64,000 bases of DNA from Bradyrhizobium hereditatis. GTDB taxonomy: Bacteria; Pseudomonadota; Alphaproteobacteria; Rhizobiales; Xanthobacteraceae. The stretch lies in contig NZ_JAGKJK010000004.1 in the NCBI RefSeq assembly GCF_020329435.1, forward strand, positions 462,066-526,065. The letters are read 5' to 3'. The notes beneath the pieces were generated by a model. The model did no database searches. It saw nothing but the letters and a program-made list of their open reading frames with translations, and was not told the origin of the DNA. Positions 10,187 through 17,449 of this stretch are shown piece after piece. Within the stretch, counting starts at the first letter, position 1. Each line of letters begins with the position of its first letter. Position numbers and translations under genes: made by a program.

Positions 10187-10654
10187 ATGATCTCCGTTGA
10201 TGGCTTCGATCTCAAAATGCTGGCCGCGCTGCAGGACGATGGCCGGCTGACCAACCAGCAGCTCGCCGACCTCGTCGGGCTGTCCGCCTCGCAATGCTCG
10301 CGGCGGCGGATGCGGCTGGAGGAGGAAAAGGTGATCGCGGGCTATCACGCCGACCTCGCCGGCGAGGCGCTCGGCTTCAACCTGATCGCCTTTGTCCAAA
10401 TTACGCTGGCGACGCACTCGCCCGACAACGCCAAGAAATTCCGCGCGCTGGTTGGCCGCGTCGACGACATCCAGGAGGCCTATTCGCTCACCGGTGATGC
10501 CGATTACGTGCTGAAGGTGGTGCTGCGCGACCTCAAGGACCTCTCCGATCTCGTCAACAACGTGCTGATGCCGCACCAGAGCGTGGCGCATGTCCGCTCC
10601 TCGATCGTGCTCGACCGGCTGAAGGAAAGTTCAAAGCTGCCGCTGAAGACCTAG
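10187..10654 (+). CDS. Lrp/AsnC family transcriptional regulator
   Basis: 155-aa regulator. The N-terminal winged helix-turn-helix spans about residues 1-60 (LQDDGRLTNQQLADLVGLSASQCSRRRMRLEE); the C-terminal RAM/AsnC ligand-binding domain follows (FVQITLATHSPD, SLTGDADYVLKVV). The conserved G-D-x-D-Y turn that lines the amino-acid pocket is present. Its divergent position relative to hppD suggests it senses tyrosine, phenylalanine or hydroxyphenylpyruvate and controls that gene. ATG at 10187. Confidence 0.92.
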   Translation: MISVDGFDLKMLAALQDDGRLTNQQLADLVGLSASQCSRRRMRLEEEKVIAGYHADLAGEALGFNLIAFVQITLATHSPDNAKKFRALVGRVDDIQEAYSLTGDADYVLKVVLRDLKDLSDLVNNVLMPHQSVAHVRSSIVLDRLKESSKLPLKT

Positions 10655-10739
10655 ATGGCGCAATTCGAGGGAAATTCGTCATTCGCGTTTTCCGGCCGAT
10701 TTGCGATGATCTCTTTCGGAATCACCTCACGAGATAGCT

Positions 10740-11051
10740 ATGGCGCTGCAACTCCGCCCCAATTGCGAATATTGCGACAAGGACCTGCCGCCGAACGCGA
10801 CGGACGCGCGGATCTGCTCCTATGAATGCACGTTCTGCGCCGATTGCGCTGAAAACAAGCTGCACAATGTCTGCCCGAACTGCGGCGGCGGATTTGAGCG
10901 GCGGCCGATCCGCCCCGCGACGGAGCGACGGCCTGGCGTGTGCGTCGCGAAGCAGTTGCCGTCGGACAAGCGGGTGCATTTGAAGTACAGCCTGCAGGAT
11001 ATTGCCGCGCACTGCGCGCGCTTAAGGGATATTCCGCCGCAGGAGCGGTGA
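10740..11051 (+). CDS. DUF1272 domain-containing zinc-ribbon-like protein
   Basis: 103-aa protein. Residues 5-55 match DUF1272: LRPNCEYCDKDLPP, ARICSYECTFCADCA and VCPNCGGGFERRP, with four closely spaced Cys pairs able to hold two zinc ions. The family's function is unknown. The tail beyond residue 60 (PGVCVAKQLPSDKRVHLKYSLQDI) is an extension beyond the short core. ATG at 10740. It converges on fahA, separated by an inverted repeat. Confidence 0.85.
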   Translation: MALQLRPNCEYCDKDLPPNATDARICSYECTFCADCAENKLHNVCPNCGGGFERRPIRPATERRPGVCVAKQLPSDKRVHLKYSLQDIAAHCARLRDIPPQER

Positions 11052-11058
11052 TCTACCG

Positions 11059-11143
11059 CGTCATTGCGAGCGCAGCGAAGCAATCCATGTTTCCGCTTGT
11101 GGCGCTATGGATTGCTTCGTCGCTTTCGCTCCTCGCAATGACG
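11059..11143. repeat. Intergenic inverted repeat, CGTCATTGCGAG...CAATGACG family
   Basis: Left arm CGTCATTGCGAGCGCAGCG and right arm CTCCTCGCAATGACG, with inner arms GAAGCAATCCAT and ATGGATTGCTTC. It lies between convergent genes and could terminate both. Another copy is at 50888-50973, and a degenerate one near 41885-41945. Confidence 0.75.
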
Positions 11144-11154
11144 CTGAGAGGGCG

Positions 11155-12426
11155 TCAATCCGCCGCCAGAATCGTCCCCTCGACCTCGCCAAAGCCGACG
11201 CGGTAGCCGTCGCCCTGGCACCAGCCGCGCATGATGAGCGAATCGCCGTCCTCCAGGAACGAGCGCTTGACGCCCTCGGCGAGTTCGACCGGCTCGGTGC
11301 CGTTCCAGCTGATCTCTAACAGGCTGCCGCGCTGGTCCTTCTCGGGGCCGGAGATGGTGCCGGACCCGAGGAGATCGCCGACATTCATGGCGCAGCCGCA
11401 GGCCGCATGGTGCACGAGCTGCTGCACCGACGACCAGTACATGTACTTGAAATTGGTGCGGCTGATGTTTTTCGGCGCATTCATCGGCGCGGCGCGCAAG
11501 GCAACCTCGAGCGCCATGTCGTAATTGTTCGGCTGCGTCTGCTGCAGATAGGGCAGCGGCTTTGGATCCTGCGCGGGGCCGTGCACGCGGAAGGGCTCCA
11601 GCGCCTCGCGCGTCACCACCCACGGGCTGATCGAGGTCGCGAACACCTTGGCCTGGAACGGGCCGAGCGGCACATATTCCCACTGCTGAATGTCGCGCGC
11701 GCTCCAGTCGTTCAGGATCACAAAGCCGAAGATCATCTCTTCGGCCTGCTTCTCGGTGAGCATCTCGCCCATCACGGACGGCTGGCCGACCACGACGCCC
11801 ATTTCGAGCTCGAAGTCGAGCCGCTTGCACGGCCCGAAGCTCGGCACGTCAGCCGTCGGCGGCTTCAACTGCCCGCGCGGCCGGCGCACCGGCGTGCCGC
11901 TGACGACGACGGTCGAGGCGCGGCCGTTATAGCCGATCGGCATGTGCAGCCAGTTCGGCTGCAGCGCATTGTCCTTGCCGCGGAACATGACGCCGACATT
12001 GGTGGCGTGCTCCTTCGAGGAATAGAAATCAGTGTAGCCGGAGACGGCGAACGGCAGGTGCAGCTTCACATCGGCCATCGGCACCAGCGCGCGCTTGCGC
12101 AGGCTCTCATTATCGCGCAGCTCAGGGTGATCCTGCCACAACAGCTCGCTGATCCGCGCCCGCGTGCTCGACCAGACCTTTGGCCCCAGCGCCATGAACG
12201 GGTTGAGCTGCGGCGCGGCAAACACCGCGGGCTCGACGAGGTCGAAGCGGCAGTCCTGCGCGAGCTGCCAGAGATCGAGCACGTAGTCGCCGATCGCGAC
12301 GCCAATGCGCGGGGCCAGACCGTCCTTGGCAGAGAACACGCCGTAAGGGAGGTTCTGAATCGGAAAATGGGAATCGGGCGCGACGTCGATGAAGGAGCGG
12401 AGCTTGGGGTCGTTGGGGTGGGGCAC
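11155..12426 (-). CDS. fahA: Fumarylacetoacetase
   Basis: 423-aa hydrolase that splits fumarylacetoacetate to fumarate and acetoacetate, the last step of homogentisate catabolism. Metal ligands by family comparison are D133 (YTDFYSS), E206 and E208 (FELEMG) and D240 (NDWSARD); the catalytic His is H140 (SKEHATNVG). The start is a GTG at 12426 with GGAG 7 nt upstream. The longer in-frame reading starts inside an inverted repeat, whose translation (SITLVNRWMPGSSPG) is a known artefact of such elements. Final gene of the hmg operon, 107 nt after hmgA. A maleylacetoacetate isomerase gene is not present in the window. Confidence 0.95.
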   Translation of the reverse strand: MPHPNDPKLRSFIDVAPDSHFPIQNLPYGVFSAKDGLAPRIGVAIGDYVLDLWQLAQDCRFDLVEPAVFAAPQLNPFMALGPKVWSSTRARISELLWQDHPELRDNESLRKRALVPMADVKLHLPFAVSGYTDFYSSKEHATNVGVMFRGKDNALQPNWLHMPIGYNGRASTVVVSGTPVRRPRGQLKPPTADVPSFGPCKRLDFELEMGVVVGQPSVMGEMLTEKQAEEMIFGFVILNDWSARDIQQWEYVPLGPFQAKVFATSISPWVVTREALEPFRVHGPAQDPKPLPYLQQTQPNNYDMALEVALRAAPMNAPKNISRTNFKYMYWSSVQQLVHHAACGCAMNVGDLLGSGTISGPEKDQRGSLLEISWNGTEPVELAEGVKRSFLEDGDSLIMRGWCQGDGYRVGFGEVEGTILAAD

Positions 12427-12448
12427 TTGATTCTCCAATCGGGAAGCA

Positions 12449-12524
12449 GTCATGCCCGGGCTTGACCCGGGCATCCATCTATTCACAAGAGTGATGGATC
12501 GCCGGGTCAAGCCCGGCGATGACG
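12449..12524. repeat. Intergenic inverted repeat, GTCATGCCCGGGC family
   Basis: GTCATGCCCGGGCTTGACCC at the left is answered by GGGTCAAGCCCGGCGATGAC at the right, with ATCCATC/GATGGAT inner arms. It lies inside the hmgA-fahA spacer of one operon, so here it may stabilise or attenuate the transcript rather than end it. Confidence 0.75.
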
Positions 12525-12533
12525 AGTTGCGCG

Positions 12534-13880
12534 CTACGGCTTGTTCGGATCGAACCGCTTTTCCAGGCCCTTCCAGCAATCGGCGTAGTCATGCTGCAAG
12601 GCCGAGGTCGTCGCGGCATGCTTGGTAACCCGTTGCGGAAAACGCGTTTCGAACATGAAGGCCATGGTGCCGGTCAGCTTCACCGGCTTCAATTCGCCGT
12701 TGCTGGCGTGATCGAATGCCTCGCGGTCAGGACCGTGTGGCAGCATGCAGTTGTGCAGGCTGATGCCGCCGGGAACGAAGCCCTGCGGTTTGGCATCGTA
12801 GACGCCGTAGATCAGTCCCATGAACTCACTCATGATGTTCATGTGATACCAGGGCGGACGGAACGTATTCTCCGCCACCGCCCAGCGCTCCGGGAAGATG
12901 ACGAAGTCGATATTCGCGGTGCCGGCGGTCTCCGACGGCGAGGTCAGCACCGTGAAGATCGAGGGATCGGGATGGTCGAAGCTGATGGCGCCGACGGGTG
13001 AGAAGGTACGCAAATCGTATTTGTACGGCGCGTAATTGCCGTGCCAGGCCACCACATCGATCGGCGAATGCGGCAGCGTGGTCTTGAACAGCGAGCCGCC
13101 CCATTTGACGTAGAGCTCGGTCGGCGTGTCCTTGTCCTCATAGCTTGCGACAGGCGTCAGGAAGTCGCGCGAATTGGCGAGGCAGTTGGCGCCGATCGGC
13201 CCGCGCTCCGGCAGCGTGAAGGCGCCGCCGTAATTTTCGCAGAGATAGCCTCGCGCCGGCCCCGAGGGAATTTCGACGCGGAATTTCACGCCACGCGGAA
13301 TCACCGCGATCTCACCCGGCTCGATGTCGATACGGCCGAACTCGGTGACGAGGCGCAGATTGCACTGCTGCGCCACGAACATCATCTCGCCGTCGGCATT
13401 ATAGAAATGCTGATCGACCATCGATTTAGTGATGAGATAGACATGTGCAGCCATGCCGGCCTGGGTGTTGGCATCGCCCGCTGTCGTCATGGTTTGCACG
13501 CCCTGCAGGAAGGTCATGTCCTCCTTCGGGATCGGCGCGGGGTCCCAGCGGAGCTGCGCGATCGGCAGTTCATATTCATGGCACGGCGCGGTGCGCCACA
13601 GCCCGGCATCGACCTTTTCGAAACGGCCGGAATGTTTCACTGACGGGCGGATGCGATAAAGCCAGGAGCGCTCGTTGCTGCCGCGCGGCGCGGTGAAGGG
13701 CGAGCCGGACAATTGCTCGGCATAAAGGCCATAGGCGCAGCGCTGCGGCGAGTTACGCCCCATCGGCAGCGCGCCCGGCAGCGCCTCGGTTTCAAAGCTG
13801 TTGCCGAAGCCGGACATGTAGCCCGGCGTCACCTGCGCGGTGCTGCGAACGATCTGGTCGGGCGAGGTATTGATATTCAT
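12534..13880 (-). CDS. hmgA: Homogentisate 1,2-dioxygenase
   Basis: 448-aa Fe(II) dioxygenase that opens the homogentisate ring to maleylacetoacetate. Recognisable blocks are [19 protein letters not shown] at the N-terminus, [12 protein letters not shown] in the middle, and the iron-binding segment [16 protein letters not shown], where the His-x5-Glu pair matches the human H335/E341 ligands; the third His is in [10 protein letters not shown]. The ATG at 13880 follows GGAGGAGG by 6 nt; the ATG at 13886 sits too close to that site. Only 2 nt separate it from the upstream metallo-hydrolase gene, so the two are co-transcribed. Confidence 0.96.
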   Translation of the reverse strand: MNINTSPDQIVRSTAQVTPGYMSGFGNSFETEALPGALPMGRNSPQRCAYGLYAEQLSGSPFTAPRGSNERSWLYRIRPSVKHSGRFEKVDAGLWRTAPCHEYELPIAQLRWDPAPIPKEDMTFLQGVQTMTTAGDANTQAGMAAHVYLITKSMVDQHFYNADGEMMFVAQQCNLRLVTEFGRIDIEPGEIAVIPRGVKFRVEIPSGPARGYLCENYGGAFTLPERGPIGANCLANSRDFLTPVASYEDKDTPTELYVKWGGSLFKTTLPHSPIDVVAWHGNYAPYKYDLRTFSPVGAISFDHPDPSIFTVLTSPSETAGTANIDFVIFPERWAVAENTFRPPWYHMNIMSEFMGLIYGVYDAKPQGFVPGGISLHNCMLPHGPDREAFDHASNGELKPVKLTGTMAFMFETRFPQRVTKHAATTSALQHDYADCWKGLEKRFDPNKP

Positions 13881-13882
13881 GG

Positions 13883-14851
13883 TCATCCTCCTCCTTGCAG
13901 GGCCGCCCACATTTCGCGGTCGCGCTTGTCGGTCCAGATCACGGGATCGTCGATCCCAGATGCTTCGTCGAAGGCGCGCGAGACGTTGAACGGCAGGCAG
14001 TGTTCGTAAATGGCGAAGCTGGAAAATTTGGGGTCCATCACCTCGCGCGTCGCGGCAAAGGTCTCTTTCAGCGAACGGCCCTTGGCGACCGAACTTTCCG
14101 CCGCACCATAGAGCGTGGTGACGAAATCGCGCGTCATCGCGATCGCCTCGCGCCCGGTCGAAAGCCCCTTTAGCGCGTCGCCACGGCCCGGCGCGATCGC
14201 CTTCGGATTGAATGCGCGGATTTCATTCAGCGTGGCCGGCCATTCGCGCAAATGTGCGTCACCGCAATAGCAGGCCGAGTGATATTCGATGAGATCGCCG
14301 GAGAACATTACTTCGGCATCGGGCACCCAAGCCACGATGTCGCCGGAGGTGTGCCCGGCACCGAGCTGCATCAGCCGTACCTCGCGCTTGCCCAAGTAGA
14401 TCGACATCTCGCCTTCGAAGGTCAGCGTCGGCCAGGTCAGGCCGGGAATGCTGTCGGCATCCTGAAACAGGCGGGGAAAGCGGCCGTACTCCGAGTCCCA
14501 ATCCTGCTGGCCGCGCTCCTCGATCAGCCGGTAGGTTTCGGCCGATGCCACAATACCCTGCGCCTTGTAGGCGGACGCGCCGAGCACGCGCACGGCGTGA
14601 TAATGCGACAACACGACATATTTGATCGGCTTGTCAGTGACGGTGCGGACGCGCTCGATCACCTTGTTGGCCATCGCCGGCGTCGCTTGCGCGTCGAACA
14701 CCAGGCAGCCGTCGTCACCGACGATGATCGCGGAGTTCGGGTCGCCCTCGGCGGTGAATGCGTAGAGGTCGGAGCCGATCTCGGAGAAGGTGATCTTTTT
14801 CTCGGTCAGATCCGTGGTGGACGCAAAACCCTTTGCAGTGCTTTCGGTCAT
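13883..14851 (-). CDS. Metallo-beta-lactamase-fold protein with an altered HxHxDH motif
   Basis: 322-aa MBL-fold protein inside the homogentisate operon. The canonical HxHxDH motif is replaced by [11 protein letters not shown] (nucleotides confirm CAT TAT CAC GCC GTG CGC): both His of HxH remain but the Asp-His pair is Val-Arg. Downstream ligand candidates are kept: H in GAGHTSGD and D in [11 protein letters not shown]. The second metal site is therefore probably lost or rebuilt, so it may bind one metal or catalyse a different reaction. Start ATG 14851; a TTG lies just upstream. It sits 21 nt behind the DUF2783 gene and 2 nt before hmgA, which suggests a role in aromatic acid catabolism, possibly thioester or lactone hydrolysis; the substrate is unknown. 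Confidence 0.88.
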   Translation of the reverse strand: MTESTAKGFASTTDLTEKKITFSEIGSDLYAFTAEGDPNSAIIVGDDGCLVFDAQATPAMANKVIERVRTVTDKPIKYVVLSHYHAVRVLGASAYKAQGIVASAETYRLIEERGQQDWDSEYGRFPRLFQDADSIPGLTWPTLTFEGEMSIYLGKREVRLMQLGAGHTSGDIVAWVPDAEVMFSGDLIEYHSACYCGDAHLREWPATLNEIRAFNPKAIAPGRGDALKGLSTGREAIAMTRDFVTTLYGAAESSVAKGRSLKETFAATREVMDPKFSSFAIYEHCLPFNVSRAFDEASGIDDPVIWTDKRDREMWAALQGGG

Positions 14852-14872
14852 CAATTCAATCCTACAATTCGT

Positions 14873-15100
14873 TTACTGCTGTTGCTGTTGTTGTTGCTGG
14901 CTCGCGTCCAGCATGCGGCGCTTGGCGAGTGCGATCGCCTCGTTCAGCACGGCGATGTCGCCGATATGGTTGGCAAGCACGAGGACCAGCGCCGCGTCGA
15001 GATCGGCGCTCTGCTCGTCGCTCAATCCGCGATGCGCCTCGACGATGGCGCGGAACGCATCATCAGGCTTGGCAAAATTCGAAGCGGTCGATAGCGCCAT
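14873..15100 (-). CDS. DUF2783 small protein, probable hydroxylase coupling partner (MhaB-like)
   Basis: 75-aa protein starting at the ATG at 15100. The body is helical (DDAFRAIVEAHRGLSDEQSADLDAALVLVLANHIGD) and fits DUF2783. It ends in eight consecutive glutamines encoded by mixed CAG/CAA codons. It begins 7 nt after the flavoprotein hydroxylase stop, so the two are translationally linked. In Pseudomonas putida U, 3-hydroxyphenylacetate 6-hydroxylase is a flavoprotein (MhaA) with a small coupling protein (MhaB) feeding homogentisate; by position and size this is a candidate MhaB. That equivalence is inference. Confidence 0.75.
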   Translation of the reverse strand: MALSTASNFAKPDDAFRAIVEAHRGLSDEQSADLDAALVLVLANHIGDIAVLNEAIALAKRRMLDASQQQQQQQQ

Positions 15101-15107
15101 GACAACC

Positions 15108-16721
15108 TCAGTTGATACCGCAAGCACGCGCCAGCGCGGCGTCGAGCGCCGCCCGCGTCGGATGGCGGAAGCGCGCTGCGACATAACCATCGGGACGCAG
15201 CAGATAGGCAGTGCCGGGTTCGGCATCGTAGCGTTTGGCGGCAAGGCCTGCACAATCGACGAGGCCGCCCTCGCCGCCGATCCGGATCGTGCCCAATCCT
15301 TCCGGCCATTCCGGCGCGGCGCCATTGCTAAACGCCAGCAGCGTGAACCCCGTTCCGGCGCCGATGAAGGCGTCGGTGAGATACATCGGCTCGCCATTCC
15401 GCCCCGCCACGGGTGCGTCCGGCATCGAGGCACCGGGACGCGGGCCGCCGCGCCAGGAATCGCTATCGACGGTCGAGAGCGGCGTCTCGTAGGTCGACGG
15501 CGTCGAGAGACGCCCGCCATTGACCATGCGCTTGCCGAACTCGGTTTCCTTGGCCAGCGACAGCACCGCCTTGCGGAGCCGCGCCTCCTGCTGCGAGTTC
15601 GGCGCCATGAAGTCGGTCGAGCGGGTGGATTCGCGGATGTTCTCGTCGGCCGCGGCGCTACGCTCGATGTGGTAGCTCTCGAGCAGCGCCTCGGGCGAGG
15701 TGCCCCGCAGCACGCGATCGAGCTTCCACGCCAGGTTCTCGGCATCCTCCAGCCCGGAATTGGCGCCGCGTGCGCCGAACGGCGAGACCTGGTGCGCGGC
15801 ATCGCCGGCGAAAATCACCCGGCCATGGACGAACTTGTTCATCCGCCGGCACTGGAATTTGTAGAGCGAGATCCATTCGAATTCGAACTTGTCATGCCCG
15901 AGCATGCGCGCGATGCGCGGCCGCACATTCTCCGGCAGCTTTTCGATCGCGGGATCGGCAAAGCGGTTGAGCTGCAGATCGATCCGCCAGATGTCGTCCG
16001 GCTGCTTGTGGAGAAGCGCGGAACGTCCGGCGTGGAATGGCGGATCGAACCAGAACCAACGCTCGGTCGGGAATGCCGCTGTCATCTTGACGTCGGCGAT
16101 CAAAAACTGGTCCTCAAACACCTGGCCCGCGAACTCCGCGCCCACCATTCCCCGCAGCGAGGATCGCGCACCATCGCAGGCGACGACATACTGCGCGGCG
16201 AGCCGGTAGGGACCATCGGGCGTCTGGACCGTCAGCACCACATGGTCGTTGTGCGGCTCGAGCCCCGTCACCTTGTTGCGCCAGCGCAGGTCGATCGCGG
16301 GCAATTCCTCGACGCGGTCGACCAGATAGGCTTCCGCATAGAATTGCTGCAGGTTGATGAAGGCCGGCCGCTTGTGGCCCTCCTCGGGCAACAGGTTGAA
16401 CTGATAGAGCAGAGAGTTGCCGTGAAAGATCTTGCCGACGCTCCACACCACGCCCTTGTCGACCATGCGCTGGCCGATGCCGAGCCGGTCCCAGAATTCC
16501 AGCGAGCGCTTCGAGAAGCAGATCGCGCGCGAGCCCTCGCCGATCCGGTCCGCATCGTCAAGCAACACCACCGACTGCCCGCGCTGCGCCAGGTCGATAG
16601 CCAGCGAAAGCCCGATCGGACCGGCGCCGACCACGACGACCGCATGCTCGGCAATGTCAGCACCCGCCCGATCCTGATCGGGGTGGCGACGATAGCCGAA
16701 TTGGGTTTTAGTCAGCGCCAT
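15108..16721 (-). CDS. FAD-dependent aromatic hydroxylase (MhaA / MhpA-like)
   Basis: 537-aa class A flavoprotein monooxygenase. The FAD dinucleotide motif is VVVGAGPIGLSLAIDLA near residue 30, the DG motif is YVVACDGARSSLRG near residue 185, and the GD motif is VIFAGDAAHQVSPFGARGAN near residue 300. A C-terminal thioredoxin-like domain is typical of phenol hydroxylase-type members. It is often annotated as 3-(3-hydroxyphenyl)propionate hydroxylase, but its partner DUF2783 protein and operon with hmgA and fahA favour ring hydroxylation giving homogentisate, for example from 3-hydroxyphenylacetate. First gene of the operon, divergent from a MarR regulator. ATG at 16721. Confidence 0.87.
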   Translation of the reverse strand: MALTKTQFGYRRHPDQDRAGADIAEHAVVVVGAGPIGLSLAIDLAQRGQSVVLLDDADRIGEGSRAICFSKRSLEFWDRLGIGQRMVDKGVVWSVGKIFHGNSLLYQFNLLPEEGHKRPAFINLQQFYAEAYLVDRVEELPAIDLRWRNKVTGLEPHNDHVVLTVQTPDGPYRLAAQYVVACDGARSSLRGMVGAEFAGQVFEDQFLIADVKMTAAFPTERWFWFDPPFHAGRSALLHKQPDDIWRIDLQLNRFADPAIEKLPENVRPRIARMLGHDKFEFEWISLYKFQCRRMNKFVHGRVIFAGDAAHQVSPFGARGANSGLEDAENLAWKLDRVLRGTSPEALLESYHIERSAAADENIRESTRSTDFMAPNSQQEARLRKAVLSLAKETEFGKRMVNGGRLSTPSTYETPLSTVDSDSWRGGPRPGASMPDAPVAGRNGEPMYLTDAFIGAGTGFTLLAFSNGAAPEWPEGLGTIRIGGEGGLVDCAGLAAKRYDAEPGTAYLLRPDGYVAARFRHPTRAALDAALARACGIN

Positions 16722-16755
16722 GTGGGCTCAACCCTGTGACTAGAGATCTTGTTTT

Positions 16756-16804
16756 GACGCGTTTTCTTCACGCGAACCGGTACCCACTTCGCTCGAAAAC
16801 GCTC
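16756..16804. repeat. Dispersed repeat, GCGTTTTCTTCACGCG...CGAAAACGC
   Basis: A short element with GCGTTTTC and GAAAACGC ends around ACGCGAACCGGTACCCACTT. From memory the same sequence is scattered between genes in rhizobial genomes. It occupies part of the divergent promoter region of the hmg operon and the MarR gene; the rest of that gap (16805-16910) is AT-richer and should hold the promoters, though I find no convincing MarR palindrome. Confidence 0.6.
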
Positions 16805-16910
16805 TAGCTAGTGGCCCGCAACCCTGCTAAATTAGTCTCACCTGCAACTATCTTAAACCCCCGGCCGGGTCCGGCGTCAACTCAATTCGAGGCGATTCTT
16901 GCCAAAAGCG

Positions 16911-17438
16911 ATGTCAGGCGAAATGGCTGCCGATCTGCGGGAAGAGAGCGCACCTAAGAAAGCTGCGCGGCTCGACCTCTTCAAGTTCGTGCCGTTCCGG
17001 CTCAACCGACTGGCGGCGGAGGTCAGTTCCGCGCTCTCGGCTGAGTATGCGACCCGTTACGGGCTCGACATTCCGGAATGGCGTGTGCTGGCCACGCTCG
17101 GCTTCCGCCACGAGCCGTGTAGCGCCCAGTATGTCGCCGATTGCACGCGCACCCATAAATCCACCATCAGCCGCGCGGTCACCTCGCTGATGAAGCGACA
17201 GATCATCGAGCGCGTCGAGAACGAGGACGACCGCCGCGAATTCCGCCTGCAGTTCACTCTCAAGGGGGCGGCGCTGTATGAGGAACTGATCCCACGTTTG
17301 CTGCGCCGGGAGCAGGAGATTCTGTCATGCCTGTCCATGCAGGAGCGCAAGGACTTCGCGCGGCTGCTCGGCAAGATCGAGGCGAGCCTCGATCTTGTGC
17401 AGACGAGTGAAGAAGCGGACGCGAAGGAAGCGTATTAG
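16911..17438 (+). CDS. MarR family transcriptional regulator, probable hmg repressor
   Basis: 175-aa winged-helix regulator. Helices around PFRLNRLAAEVSSALSAEYATRYGLDIPEWRVLATLG form the dimer and first DNA-binding helices; the recognition region is QYVADCTRTHKSTISRAVTSLMKRQIIERVEN, and the wing is NEDDRREFRLQFT. Divergent from the hydroxylase-hmgA-fahA operon, so it most likely represses it and responds to an aromatic acid such as homogentisate. ATG at 16911 chosen; ATG at 16923 or TTG at 16899 are possible, and none has a strong ribosome binding site. Confidence 0.88.
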   Translation: MSGEMAADLREESAPKKAARLDLFKFVPFRLNRLAAEVSSALSAEYATRYGLDIPEWRVLATLGFRHEPCSAQYVADCTRTHKSTISRAVTSLMKRQIIERVENEDDRREFRLQFTLKGAALYEELIPRLLRREQEILSCLSMQERKDFARLLGKIEASLDLVQTSEEADAKEAY

Positions 17439-17449
17439 GGCGTCGCCAT

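Noticed and set aside
14790..16739. Open frame of 649 codons on the plus strand opposite the flavoprotein gene
   Set aside because: It is a shadow of the flavoprotein monooxygenase and its neighbours; the opposite strand has intact FAD motifs and operon spacing.
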